Below, piece by piece: positions 49,247 to 62,116 of a DNA stretch of 64,000 bases; position 1 is the stretch's first letter, and every line of letters starts with the position of its first letter. The position numbers and the translations under genes are program-made. This stretch comes from Hofstenia miamia (Eukaryota > Xenacoelomorpha > Acoela), in the NCBI GenBank assembly GCA_004352715.1, contig SCFE01000038.1:1159014-1223013 (forward strand), written 5' to 3'. Under the pieces are notes generated by a model that was given only the letters and a program-made list of their open reading frames with translations, was not told the DNA's origin and did not search any database.

Positions 49247-50246
49247 NNNNNNNNNNNNNNNNNNNNNNNNNNNNNNNNNNNNNNNNNNNNNNNNNNNNNN
49301 NNNNNNNNNNNNNNNNNNNNNNNNNNNNNNNNNNNNNNNNNNNNNNNNNNNNNNNNNNNNNNNNNNNNNNNNNNNNNNNNNNNNNNNNNNNNNNNNNNNN
49401 NNNNNNNNNNNNNNNNNNNNNNNNNNNNNNNNNNNNNNNNNNNNNNNNNNNNNNNNNNNNNNNNNNNNNNNNNNNNNNNNNNNNNNNNNNNNNNNNNNNN
49501 NNNNNNNNNNNNNNNNNNNNNNNNNNNNNNNNNNNNNNNNNNNNNNNNNNNNNNNNNNNNNNNNNNNNNNNNNNNNNNNNNNNNNNNNNNNNNNNNNNNN
49601 NNNNNNNNNNNNNNNNNNNNNNNNNNNNNNNNNNNNNNNNNNNNNNNNNNNNNNNNNNNNNNNNNNNNNNNNNNNNNNNNNNNNNNNNNNNNNNNNNNNN
49701 NNNNNNNNNNNNNNNNNNNNNNNNNNNNNNNNNNNNNNNNNNNNNNNNNNNNNNNNNNNNNNNNNNNNNNNNNNNNNNNNNNNNNNNNNNNNNNNNNNNN
49801 NNNNNNNNNNNNNNNNNNNNNNNNNNNNNNNNNNNNNNNNNNNNNNNNNNNNNNNNNNNNNNNNNNNNNNNNNNNNNNNNNNNNNNNNNNNNNNNNNNNN
49901 NNNNNNNNNNNNNNNNNNNNNNNNNNNNNNNNNNNNNNNNNNNNNNNNNNNNNNNNNNNNNNNNNNNNNNNNNNNNNNNNNNNNNNNNNNNNNNNNNNNN
50001 NNNNNNNNNNNNNNNNNNNNNNNNNNNNNNNNNNNNNNNNNNNNNNNNNNNNNNNNNNNNNNNNNNNNNNNNNNNNNNNNNNNNNNNNNNNNNNNNNNNN
50101 NNNNNNNNNNNNNNNNNNNNNNNNNNNNNNNNNNNNNNNNNNNNNNNNNNNNNNNNNNNNNNNNNNNNNNNNNNNNNNNNNNNNNNNNNNNNNNNNNNNN
50201 NNNNNNNNNNNNNNNNNNNNNNNNNNNNNNNNNNNNNNNNNNNNNN
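49247..50246. other. 1000-N gap
   Basis: Assembly gap between two LINE fragments; similar 1000-N or 998-N gaps are at 51392-52391, 52827-53824 and 55620-56619. Confidence 0.98.
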
Positions 50247-51160
50247 GTCGACATATTTGAGTGAATATCATTTTTACTAGTGATAATAATAAAGATAATA
50301 AGATTCAAAGTAATATATTTGCTAAAATAAGTTACAATTTTAGAACTACAAACTAAATATTCATGCATAATATATAATAATAAATGTGTGTGTGTGTCTA
50401 TGTATGTGGTGAGCTCAGTGTAAGAAATCGGTAAATGTGTTTAGCATGCTTGTGTCTCCAATTGTGTTTTGTCGGTGTAAGAGCTCACTTTTAATTTTTT
50501 AAAATTTTGTTTGTAATTTTTTTCTACACTAATCTCATTGTCTAAATTGTTCCAAATATTTGAGGTTGCTAAATGAAAACTAGGATAGGAAATAATGCTG
50601 AAAATAAATTTATGTGATCGTGGATTTACTTTTAAGTAATTCTCGGCTATATTTAGTTAAAAAAGTTGCCGCTGCACAAAACTTTATTCGATATAGCAGT
50701 GACAATAAATTATACTTTCGTCTGTATTCAGTAACATGGTCATTCTTACTTACAAATGTAATGTTTTTAGTGAACAATTAAAAGTATTTTGAAAATAAAT
50801 AGCGGTTCATTGTATTAAGTTTATAAATAAAAATGAACAATAATGTAATTGCGATAACAAAATGTATGAAAAAGTTGAACGTGATAAAGTTCTGAGGTGG
50901 TATAAGAATCTAACTCCAGAAGTAATTTTTTGTATCTTTTTTAGAAGAAAACTATCATATATTAAATTTATGTCAATGTCAACATTGTTAAGAAGTAATT
51001 TGATTTTATTTGCTATTTTTTTTACAGAATTAGGAAACAATATAATAAATTGCGTTTTTTCAATATTTATTAGTAATTGATTGGATGATAAATACCTAGA
51101 AAGCTTTTTCAATATCCCTTTGCAACTTTTTTGTGGCCCTAAATGCATAATTACTTGTAT
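50247..51160 (-). pseudogene. LINE RT C-terminal fragment (second LINE)
   Basis: The minus frame 51148-50807 reads LSRYLSSNQLLINIEKTQFI, then a KITSGVRFLYHLRTLSR stretch and LSQLHYCSFLF, the post-YADD region of CR1/jockey-type RTs. A decayed IWNNLDNEI-like end follows near 50560. It differs from the fragment at 47787-49246, so it is another copy or family. Confidence 0.65.
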
Positions 51161-51179
51161 TTATTAAACAAGTATCATA

Positions 51180-51290
51180 AGCTTTGTCCCATCGAGGCGT
51201 GCCGTTGTGCGAGCCCTGACTTTGCGCACTGCACACCTCAATGGGTTTAAAGTATCTTTGCACATAGCAAAATCACTAAAAGTATGGAAA
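51180..51290. repeat. Dispersed repeat family C, copy 3
   Basis: cccatcgaggcgtgccg ... ctgactttgcgcac ... cctcaatgggttt ... tatctttgcacata. Outer words are mutually inverted (CCCATcGAGG / CCTCaATGGG). Related to 6838-7260, over 40 kb away. Confidence 0.5.
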
Positions 51291-52391
51291 GAATTTAAAT
51301 CTTTTTAAAATAATCAAAATTTAAAAAAAACTTGTTGATCTTTTCAACCTCAGCCACAGTAATGCTCTTAAAATAGTAATTTTCAAAATTGNNNNNNNNN
51401 NNNNNNNNNNNNNNNNNNNNNNNNNNNNNNNNNNNNNNNNNNNNNNNNNNNNNNNNNNNNNNNNNNNNNNNNNNNNNNNNNNNNNNNNNNNNNNNNNNNN
51501 NNNNNNNNNNNNNNNNNNNNNNNNNNNNNNNNNNNNNNNNNNNNNNNNNNNNNNNNNNNNNNNNNNNNNNNNNNNNNNNNNNNNNNNNNNNNNNNNNNNN
51601 NNNNNNNNNNNNNNNNNNNNNNNNNNNNNNNNNNNNNNNNNNNNNNNNNNNNNNNNNNNNNNNNNNNNNNNNNNNNNNNNNNNNNNNNNNNNNNNNNNNN
51701 NNNNNNNNNNNNNNNNNNNNNNNNNNNNNNNNNNNNNNNNNNNNNNNNNNNNNNNNNNNNNNNNNNNNNNNNNNNNNNNNNNNNNNNNNNNNNNNNNNNN
51801 NNNNNNNNNNNNNNNNNNNNNNNNNNNNNNNNNNNNNNNNNNNNNNNNNNNNNNNNNNNNNNNNNNNNNNNNNNNNNNNNNNNNNNNNNNNNNNNNNNNN
51901 NNNNNNNNNNNNNNNNNNNNNNNNNNNNNNNNNNNNNNNNNNNNNNNNNNNNNNNNNNNNNNNNNNNNNNNNNNNNNNNNNNNNNNNNNNNNNNNNNNNN
52001 NNNNNNNNNNNNNNNNNNNNNNNNNNNNNNNNNNNNNNNNNNNNNNNNNNNNNNNNNNNNNNNNNNNNNNNNNNNNNNNNNNNNNNNNNNNNNNNNNNNN
52101 NNNNNNNNNNNNNNNNNNNNNNNNNNNNNNNNNNNNNNNNNNNNNNNNNNNNNNNNNNNNNNNNNNNNNNNNNNNNNNNNNNNNNNNNNNNNNNNNNNNN
52201 NNNNNNNNNNNNNNNNNNNNNNNNNNNNNNNNNNNNNNNNNNNNNNNNNNNNNNNNNNNNNNNNNNNNNNNNNNNNNNNNNNNNNNNNNNNNNNNNNNNN
52301 NNNNNNNNNNNNNNNNNNNNNNNNNNNNNNNNNNNNNNNNNNNNNNNNNNNNNNNNNNNNNNNNNNNNNNNNNNNNNNNNNNNNNNNNNNN

Positions 52392-52826
52392 CCTCTAGGT
52401 TGTGCTTCTACATATTCCTTTAGCCCTAGTGCTTCTGCTTCTACAGTTTCCTCCACACTTAGCAGTCCTTTCCCTCCTTTATGCCTTTGCCATGTACAAC
52501 CTATCAACATCTCCATTTAAGTTTAAAGCCCTCTCTGCTGCTAGTACCTTCCTAGTCTCCCTGTCTAGCTCCCTAAGTTCATTCTTGTTCCACCTGCCGA
52601 ATATCTCAGCACTGGTATTGCCCATGTATTAACTGCTTTTATACTATTCTGCCCAATTCGTACTTCTGTAGTACCTTCCTTACTCTCCTTTTGTATTCTT
52701 TTCTTAGCCTCATCTTCTTTTTCTCATGATCTGTTCTGTCCCCCTCTATCACTCCTAATCCTAAGTACTAGTACCCCTCCTTGATTTTCTCAATTTTATC
52801 CCCACTACTTGTCCTCAAACCATATA
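52392..52826 (-). pseudogene. LINE RT C-terminal fragment of a different type
   Basis: Between two gaps the minus strand shows YLGLGVIEGD, KEYKRRVRKVL, then in a shifted frame AIPVLRYSAGGT, and finally GGKGLLSVEETVEAEALGLK. The 'RYSAG' and 'G(K/R)GL.SVE' pattern is common at the C-terminus of one class of animal non-LTR RTs (R2/NeSL-like annotations). It is C-rich on plus, unlike the neighbouring LINEs. Several frameshifts. Confidence 0.6.
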
Positions 52827-53848
52827 NNNNNNNNNNNNNNNNNNNNNNNNNNNNNNNNNNNNNNNNNNNNNNNNNNNNNNNNNNNNNNNNNNNNNNNNNN
52901 NNNNNNNNNNNNNNNNNNNNNNNNNNNNNNNNNNNNNNNNNNNNNNNNNNNNNNNNNNNNNNNNNNNNNNNNNNNNNNNNNNNNNNNNNNNNNNNNNNNN
53001 NNNNNNNNNNNNNNNNNNNNNNNNNNNNNNNNNNNNNNNNNNNNNNNNNNNNNNNNNNNNNNNNNNNNNNNNNNNNNNNNNNNNNNNNNNNNNNNNNNNN
53101 NNNNNNNNNNNNNNNNNNNNNNNNNNNNNNNNNNNNNNNNNNNNNNNNNNNNNNNNNNNNNNNNNNNNNNNNNNNNNNNNNNNNNNNNNNNNNNNNNNNN
53201 NNNNNNNNNNNNNNNNNNNNNNNNNNNNNNNNNNNNNNNNNNNNNNNNNNNNNNNNNNNNNNNNNNNNNNNNNNNNNNNNNNNNNNNNNNNNNNNNNNNN
53301 NNNNNNNNNNNNNNNNNNNNNNNNNNNNNNNNNNNNNNNNNNNNNNNNNNNNNNNNNNNNNNNNNNNNNNNNNNNNNNNNNNNNNNNNNNNNNNNNNNNN
53401 NNNNNNNNNNNNNNNNNNNNNNNNNNNNNNNNNNNNNNNNNNNNNNNNNNNNNNNNNNNNNNNNNNNNNNNNNNNNNNNNNNNNNNNNNNNNNNNNNNNN
53501 NNNNNNNNNNNNNNNNNNNNNNNNNNNNNNNNNNNNNNNNNNNNNNNNNNNNNNNNNNNNNNNNNNNNNNNNNNNNNNNNNNNNNNNNNNNNNNNNNNNN
53601 NNNNNNNNNNNNNNNNNNNNNNNNNNNNNNNNNNNNNNNNNNNNNNNNNNNNNNNNNNNNNNNNNNNNNNNNNNNNNNNNNNNNNNNNNNNNNNNNNNNN
53701 NNNNNNNNNNNNNNNNNNNNNNNNNNNNNNNNNNNNNNNNNNNNNNNNNNNNNNNNNNNNNNNNNNNNNNNNNNNNNNNNNNNNNNNNNNNNNNNNNNNN
53801 NNNNNNNNNNNNNNNNNNNNNNNNTATATATATATATATATATATATA

Positions 53849-55619
53849 AATTTTTTCAATGGTTTCAGCAAAATTATCTGGAAAATTTGAAAACATGATG
53901 TAAAAAACCTTTTCCCCTCCCTTAAATCTTTAATTTTCCAAGGCCACCCTAACGTGACTAAGCTAGTTTCGCCACTGCTGAACTAACCTTCCTAACACAA
54001 GATTTATGGTTATTCGTTGAGAATCAATTGAAGAAACATTTTTCAAAAACAGCAACAGAAATTTTCAAATATAGACTTAAATGGAATTATCATCATATAA
54101 GAAGAGTAAGATTGTGATTTATTGAGCACTGCTTACTTCCAGGTTTGCAGATGATAAGTAATTTTGTTTGTGTTAAGTTTGTTTACACACTACACTTTTT
54201 TCATTTTAAATTTTGTTCAAACGAAATGCCACATGTTGAACTTTAACTAAGTATAGTTAACAACTGCAAATTGAGTAATAAGTCCTACAAAAAGTTCTTG
54301 AAGTCCAATAATTGAAAACTGCCTCATGTAGTCGCATTTCCAAAAAAGTACTTAGTCAATAGTGTTAAAAGTATAATGAGCAATAAATGATAAATTTATT
54401 TAGATAGAATCTTATACTGAAACTTTGGAATATGTACTTTTTAAGTGCTAACTCAGCTTCCATCTTAAGACTAGACAAACCTCTTCCCCCACAAAGTCAA
54501 ATACTAAGGGTAAGTTCGATGAAAGGATATTATTCCAAATTGATTATAATCCGTAATTATTTTTGTTCTTAAAAAGCCTTTGGGTTATTAACAACTAGAG
54601 ACGAGCACAGTACAGTATTTGTAAAAATATTACCATCAACCATCGTATTGTGCTTTTTACTGTGAATCACCTCAAAAAAAAATTCAGTGTATCCAAAAAT
54701 AAAATCGGTTTGTCCATATTTTCAAGCGATTTTCTGAAAGCTTACTAAGACGTTTTGATGTTCTTCGATATTGACAAATCTGTGGTAGTGAGTCAATTTG
54801 ATGCAGCGAGAATTAATTGATGTAATAACTGCTTAAATATTGCCTCAAGCGCACTACATTTGCAATTTTTTGTATGCAACTTTTCCTTCTTTATAACTGA
54901 ATTTTAATTTTTTCCAGCAAGTTATCTTAAGCCGGATAAGTTTGGTTTTTTAGTAACTCGAATTAGTTCAGCGTAGAATGTAAATGGCTCTCTCAGCTAA
55001 GCTGTTAAAAAATTGCGCTTCTTGCAACACAGATCTATGGTACGCATTTGTGATAAAAATTATCCCCTGTATCTGAAGAAATGAAAGCATTATTAGTCAT
55101 ACTTCAATGAAACATCAGATTTTTAAAGATTTTCTGCATAAATAATATTAAAATTCAGTAGAGTTCTTAAGAAACAACTTGCACCAGAAGAGTTCAATTT
55201 TATATTTTACATTAAGTTTCTAAAGCTGATAATTTAAACAGACAATTGTTACTAAATGTGGGTTAGATCTTTTTGCAGATCATATATAAATAGCTTTTCG
55301 AACTGTTTAAAAAAGAGGGTGTTAAGAGCTCGTGTTAGGATAATCCTCGACAATCTACAACAAACTTAGTTTTGAATTCATCACTCAAAGATCTGGTGAA
55401 AACAGCTGTATACATGACAATTCCTTAAAATTTATCTCCAAATTGACCCTGAACTATAGGTAGCAATAAAGCACCTTATTTTGGTTTTGAACAAAACATT
55501 CAGAATGGTTTGATAGTTAGGATTGTTAACTTGTGTCGGAGACTACATAAACATGGTATGGACATGCGCATAGATAATCTTCAACAGAATGGAATTTTGA
55601 CAAGGATCTTTGAGCTTAA
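53849..55619. other. No gene seen
   Basis: AT-rich sequence after a (TA)n gap edge. Only short open frames, no motif recognised. Confidence 0.45.
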
Positions 55620-56619
55620 NNNNNNNNNNNNNNNNNNNNNNNNNNNNNNNNNNNNNNNNNNNNNNNNNNNNNNNNNNNNNNNNNNNNNNNNNNNNNNNNN
55701 NNNNNNNNNNNNNNNNNNNNNNNNNNNNNNNNNNNNNNNNNNNNNNNNNNNNNNNNNNNNNNNNNNNNNNNNNNNNNNNNNNNNNNNNNNNNNNNNNNNN
55801 NNNNNNNNNNNNNNNNNNNNNNNNNNNNNNNNNNNNNNNNNNNNNNNNNNNNNNNNNNNNNNNNNNNNNNNNNNNNNNNNNNNNNNNNNNNNNNNNNNNN
55901 NNNNNNNNNNNNNNNNNNNNNNNNNNNNNNNNNNNNNNNNNNNNNNNNNNNNNNNNNNNNNNNNNNNNNNNNNNNNNNNNNNNNNNNNNNNNNNNNNNNN
56001 NNNNNNNNNNNNNNNNNNNNNNNNNNNNNNNNNNNNNNNNNNNNNNNNNNNNNNNNNNNNNNNNNNNNNNNNNNNNNNNNNNNNNNNNNNNNNNNNNNNN
56101 NNNNNNNNNNNNNNNNNNNNNNNNNNNNNNNNNNNNNNNNNNNNNNNNNNNNNNNNNNNNNNNNNNNNNNNNNNNNNNNNNNNNNNNNNNNNNNNNNNNN
56201 NNNNNNNNNNNNNNNNNNNNNNNNNNNNNNNNNNNNNNNNNNNNNNNNNNNNNNNNNNNNNNNNNNNNNNNNNNNNNNNNNNNNNNNNNNNNNNNNNNNN
56301 NNNNNNNNNNNNNNNNNNNNNNNNNNNNNNNNNNNNNNNNNNNNNNNNNNNNNNNNNNNNNNNNNNNNNNNNNNNNNNNNNNNNNNNNNNNNNNNNNNNN
56401 NNNNNNNNNNNNNNNNNNNNNNNNNNNNNNNNNNNNNNNNNNNNNNNNNNNNNNNNNNNNNNNNNNNNNNNNNNNNNNNNNNNNNNNNNNNNNNNNNNNN
56501 NNNNNNNNNNNNNNNNNNNNNNNNNNNNNNNNNNNNNNNNNNNNNNNNNNNNNNNNNNNNNNNNNNNNNNNNNNNNNNNNNNNNNNNNNNNNNNNNNNNN
56601 NNNNNNNNNNNNNNNNNNN

Positions 56620-57868
56620 AAAGGACACCATGTCATGTTTTTATTTCAGGGCATGTAATAATATTTGAATTATCTCTTCTGTTGAGTATTGCAATGCTTT
56701 TTATAATTTCATTTATATATGTATACATACATTTGCAACGTTGTATATATTGAAAGAATTATGTATAGAATTTATTAATAATCATTGCTTGCATTATATT
56801 GAAAATTGCATAATTTATTATACTCTCGAGACATCATTTAAATATTGACTCAAAAGATAAATTACTCTATATGTACTTTAATATTATTTCAAATTTCAAG
56901 TTTATGATTCAATGTTTTTTTCCTAAACATACTATTAATTGCAATAGAATTTTGCAAGTTATCAATATTGAAATTGATGCTATTAAAAAATATTTTATAT
57001 GTCAATGATATATACGGCTATGCTTTTCTAAAAATGTATCGCTTCTAAACATATGAAAAAAATTGCAAATTCTATATTATATCAGACTTGTGGGGTGGGG
57101 AGTGTTGACCATTTAAATGACATTTAAATTGTCTAAATTCAATTGAACTATGAAATTTTAATTAAACGATAGTTTAAACTAATTTGAACAAACAAACTGA
57201 TTCAAACTCTGAGTTTTGCAAAAAGTAGGTAAATTCAAATCAATTCATCGTCTGCTTAGGTTTCAACACTAATATATTTCAGATAGTATCAATTGAAAGC
57301 CTGTTTCTACTTTAAGATTGAAGCCTTTAGGCAATGACCTATAGCAGTTAGCTGGGGAAGGCAACATTCTGAGCAAGCATCGTGCAACTATTCTGATCTG
57401 CAGAAGTTGATTACTTTTAACAACTAGTTCAAAAGCCATTTCATTTTGAAAATTGTCCAATTGAGGCCAGTATTCTATACGACATTGCAGACCAGCATTT
57501 GTGCTCGCTTGATATATCTTCAAAATCTGAACATCTTAGAGATTGGTTTGAATTACTGCAGTAGGAGTACGCGCCTATGATTTACAACATATGCCTAGAC
57601 AATAATATCTGATTTATACAGATTTACATAACTTGCAATAAGATTGTGATTTTTCTCAAATTTTTCACCATATAACAATAGATTAAAAGCAATTGGTTAA
57701 ATGTCAATATGATATTTATTGCTTGTCTACTACATAATAATAATAATAATGAAATCTTTATTACTAATGACAAATACAGTAAAGTCTAAGTATTTACAAT
57801 AATAATTTTTAAAATAAAGGGTAGCATTCAAACAGCATGTAATAAAGGAAGAAGCGCCGGTAGAAATT
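56620..57868. repeat. 1249 bp duplicated segment, copy 2
   Basis: Starts directly at the edge of the gap 55620-56619 and ends in the same LINE tail position as copy 1 (gccggtagaaatt), after which the two copies differ. Confidence 0.92.
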
Positions 57869-59660
57869 GACATGGATCGATATAATGCAATCCGTTGATC
57901 ATTGTGCAAAATGCGCATTTGCCTCTTCTAAATTACCAACTATGGCAACAATGTTAACTTTATTTGATGTATTTCAACGTGAGAAACTGTTGATATCTTT
58001 CCACCATTCTCTTGAGCCTTGTGTTAATGTAGTCTTTTTCATCTTTTAAGCGTAAAACATTTTATCGATTTTATCCGTTAATTCTTTTCTGTTTATTGGG
58101 TTGCGAATTTTATTTCGAGACCTAATTTCCAGCTTTTTCCTGGAAGTCATCCAATAAGGGTCTCTATCCGAAACCGCAATTGTACACTCGGGCAAGAAGA
58201 GATTTTATAGTTGTTTGAATCGGCTACAGCAAATTTCACCGAAAAATACTATTACAGTGAAAATAGGCATACTTTATAAATGATTACATATTAAAATGAT
58301 ATTAAATTTCGAAAATATTTCAATTCGTCTATATATGGGGGTGATGACTACGTTAGGCATTCGCAACTAGCCCTAATCTTTATCAGAATCTAGCCCTAAC
58401 ACTAACAAAAATTTGATTATTTTATTGAACTAGTAGGAAAGCAAGAGCAAGCCATTATAAACTTTAGGGTGAATACATATAAGCTTAAAAAATTGGAAAA
58501 CTTTTTCCAAAAATAGATTGCGTAAGCTCCAATGTGTTTTGAATTTTTTCGGTGAAATATGTTTTCGGGGAGATTTGCTGACACCGTTTGAATCAACTCG
58601 GTAGCATGATTAGCGTCACCTGAATGAAAAACCTCGTCACATCGTTGGTTATGCACTAATGTCATAAAATCCTTATGCTGTTTAGGCGAATGTCGTCTGA
58701 CCATAACTTTCTTCCTTTAAGCACTCTTAAACGAATGGAGATGTTTAGGGAAAATTTTATCCAGATATGAATTTTTCCTAGTAGGAAATTCAACTACATT
58801 TGTCCAGTTCAAACGACCACACAAGTAATTTGCGTTTATTTTATTAATATCACCACAACATAAAACTATAGGTACTTCCATGTATTAACTGCTTTGTCTC
58901 TAAATTTATATACTAGATGGTCTGCAAACTCTTTAGCTTTATATAATTTGACTTTAGCGAACAGTAGGCTATGACCAGAAAAGACCAGTCATAGGCATCA
59001 AACAAAGTGATTTTTAGCCACATTATTTCATATATATATCCGATTTCTCCAAAATTTCAACAACAAGTGACTCCTTTACATGTGTACCCCCTCCTTTATT
59101 CAGTTTATTACATGATTTATTTTTGAATCTGCATATGTTTCTATATAGTCAAAATATATTATACCCTGTAATCGATACATACTGATCAGGAACAACATTG
59201 TGTAAGAGACTTTCGGTAGCAATCCCTATATCCACATGAGCAGAAACTATATCTCACCATCCAACTTATCACATGCCTTTATTCGACCAGTGATTTTCTT
59301 ACGAATAGAAAAGGCATTACACAGAAGAACAGACGGCAAATTGCTTAGTTATGCTGACGTTTGTACCGCAACACCACCATTATATAAAACTAAGTTACCA
59401 ATTTTTAGATCATTTCGTAGCACACCATTTTGTATTAGTTCCCATCTTTTCGATAAAAGAATCTTCTCCTTTGATCTTTCCTCCAATATCAGGTTTTTGC
59501 TTATAAATACCCTTGATTGATATGATTTTAGACGAAGTGTATTTGACAAAATCTTCCTTTGATCCCAATAATTTATTATTATCAAACTTCTCAAGCCGTG
59601 GTATTTTTGTTAAAACATATATGGGCACCATGTATGATAAATAGCGCCAGAGATTACACA
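57737..59660 (-). pseudogene. LINE relic: endonuclease part joined to 3' tail
   Basis: The minus strand shows a decayed apurinic-type endonuclease: DIGIATESLLHNVV...YVSITGY at about 59150-59240 (catalytic ..TE.. block), then NKGGGTHVKESL (about 59100). Upstream frames (59661-59349) are coding-like but unnamed. Downstream a linker-like region with stops ends at 57868, where it meets the 132 bp LINE 3' tail shared with copy 1. The RT domain is missing, so this is an internally deleted copy or a misjoin. Confidence 0.65.
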
Positions 59661-61046
59661 TGGCCTCATATTAAACACTCACTAATTTATGTATAAAAAA
59701 TTATTCGTTTATCAAAAATTATTTTAAACCTAACATTTTATGCTGGCGCTGGTTACAATTTTTGAAAATTTCATATTAATTAACCTCAGTATATGTGTCC
59801 ATACATTTTTCTATGCTAACTTTCTCATGGCAAAAGTGTAGTGATGCAGTGCTTCCCAATTCAACACATTTTATTGAATCTTTGCCTCAGAAAATCGTAT
59901 AGATTCAATTTTCAATGATTCTAAAATCAATATTTTATTTTAATTTGAAATCTCTACAACTAGTTAAATGAAACAAGCAACTTCGAAGTCTTAGAGAATT
60001 TATTGCAATTTTGTCATAATAAGAAAATATTTTTAAACTATTTCTTAATCTTTGATCATTTTAACATTAATTAAGTTTTTTGCTGTGTCTATTAATAGTA
60101 AGAGTTTAAATTAATCTTCCCACATACTTCAATGAAAGCTTTTGTGGGGCTTACAAAATACCATAAATATACGTGATAACTACTTTTAACTTTCTTTGAA
60201 GGCTTAAAGCGATGTTAATCTAATGAGAAATTAAGTTTACGTAGCTTTGTTGGTTTTATTTAAAGATTTTTAATTAGTGAATAAAGGAGTACGATTGTAT
60301 TTTTAGTCAAGCGTTTTTCTAAGGATGATTTGTCACACAGAAAGAGAAATTAGACTTTTTAATAAACTACCCATGTATTGAGATTCAAAAATGCCATCTA
60401 GCAGCAAAAATATGCGGCAAGGCCAATTTCTTTATAGGTATTTTCAATTCATGTAATAAAACATCCCAAAAATAATCATGAAAAGGAAACATTATTTAAG
60501 CGTTAGACTTATGGGCAAGAAGTTTCAACATTAATTTTCTGAAATGAACACAATAGCAAAAATTCAAAAACATGATTGTGTTGTAATGGTTCATGATTTA
60601 TGTTGTAAGTCGCGGAAAGTGCATTAACAAAGAAAGAATTAATATATTTTATGTAAGAACAATCTAGAATCAATCAATTTATACTTAGGGACCCTCTTGA
60701 GACAGTTCGTCTGCCTGAGTTTGCCATTCATTTAATGTGCATATACTATTAATGCTCTAATATCTAGGGTCTTGCAATTAATTAAAATTCGATTTCGATT
60801 TTTGAACACTGAAAAAGATGTTAAAAGCACGATTCAATCTTTGCTTAACAAATGACTTAATGTTACTTTTAAAGCTAAATTTTATTTTGGCTGCCCTAGA
60901 TATTTTAGATGACACGAAGATTATTGCAATCATTCTTGGTGTCATCACGGCTTAGACTTTAGAATATAATAAACTTTTCAACATGTCCACCATTATTGTA
61001 CATTAAAGCTCCCAAGTGTTTTGGTATGCTTCCAATCACCTTTTTA
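59661..61046. other. No gene seen
   Basis: AT-rich DNA with only short open frames. Confidence 0.45.
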
Positions 61047-61337
61047 TCATATCAGCAGAAATTTTGGTACACAATGCCTTATTAATATTTTCAGTTGTTC
61101 TACATTCTCAATTTTTTCACTCTTAGTGTAGCACCAAAAGGAAAAGTTTATTGGATTTCTATGCGGAAGCCAATAAAATTCAAATTGATGTCTAAGGAGG
61201 CGATTCTTAATGCGTATATGGAAGTAGTATGTCGCTAACTTCAATCTGGGGAGATGCACTGCTTTGTTGGAAGTTTGCTTTTGAAAGCGATATAATTTCT
61301 CAGAATTGGCTCTATAGATTATTTTCAAACATTTCAC
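61047..61337 (-). pseudogene. Mariner-type transposase C-terminal relic
   Basis: Contains WLPHRNPINFSFWCYTKS followed by VEQLKILIRHCV. This aligns with the mariner-family pattern WPPRSPDLNPxDFxLWGxLK...LKxRI near the third catalytic residue. The catalytic-region Asp is replaced (RNPINF), and no element ends were found. Confidence 0.45.
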
Positions 61338-61772
61338 TTAAAATGTCATCACAAAATAGGGCTTTCTCAGAAAGCCTTCGTTGTAACATAGATTAATAAA
61401 TCCAATTACAGGCGATGTGAAATAAACACGTCCAAGCAAGGAATGCAATTTTCTGCATACGTGGAAATACCTCTCGTCTGTACAAGGGATATCGGAGAAG
61501 TTGATTTAATCAATTTTCAAAATGTAAGTGAATTAAGATTTTGTAATAACAGTGTTATGTTTATTGATTATTTGTTGCTAATTATTTGTATAAATCCTCA
61601 TAGATACATCCTTTTTTACTTTTTGAATAAATTCTCGACTTTTATCTAAAAGTTCTTAAGATTTACAATTCGGAGGGGACCAAAATACTTGGATTTACGA
61701 AAAATGCTTTGTGTCATTTTGGATATTAAAGGCTTTTTGATGTAGTGAGGTTTTATATGAAAAATATCAATA

Positions 61773-61773
<1 letters not shown>

Positions 61774-61807
<34 letters not shown>
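61774..61807. repeat. (TA)n run
   Basis: Perfect dinucleotide run. Similar runs at 5433-5466, 53825-53848, 63117-63147 and 63412-63434. Confidence 0.95.
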
Positions 61808-61811
<4 letters not shown>

Positions 61812-62116
61812 AAGGGAACCTAACAATTTTTGATTGGAGAGGCGTGCACGCTCTAATTTTTTTTTAAATATATGCTGGATTAGGCCCCTACCATGCACAG
61901 ACAAAGATGTGTGGGCACAGGCCTAGTTTAATGTACAAAAGATTTATATCAAGCAAACAATAATTTTGAAAGAAATATATTTTAATGTTGTATACAGTGC
62001 AAAGTCATTTATTTGTGAAAGTGGCAAAGCAAGATTTCACCAGTATTGTATAAATTCCATGCACACAATCTCCCAAAGGAGGCACACAATTTCATTTTTG
62101 CAAACAAGTTAATTGA

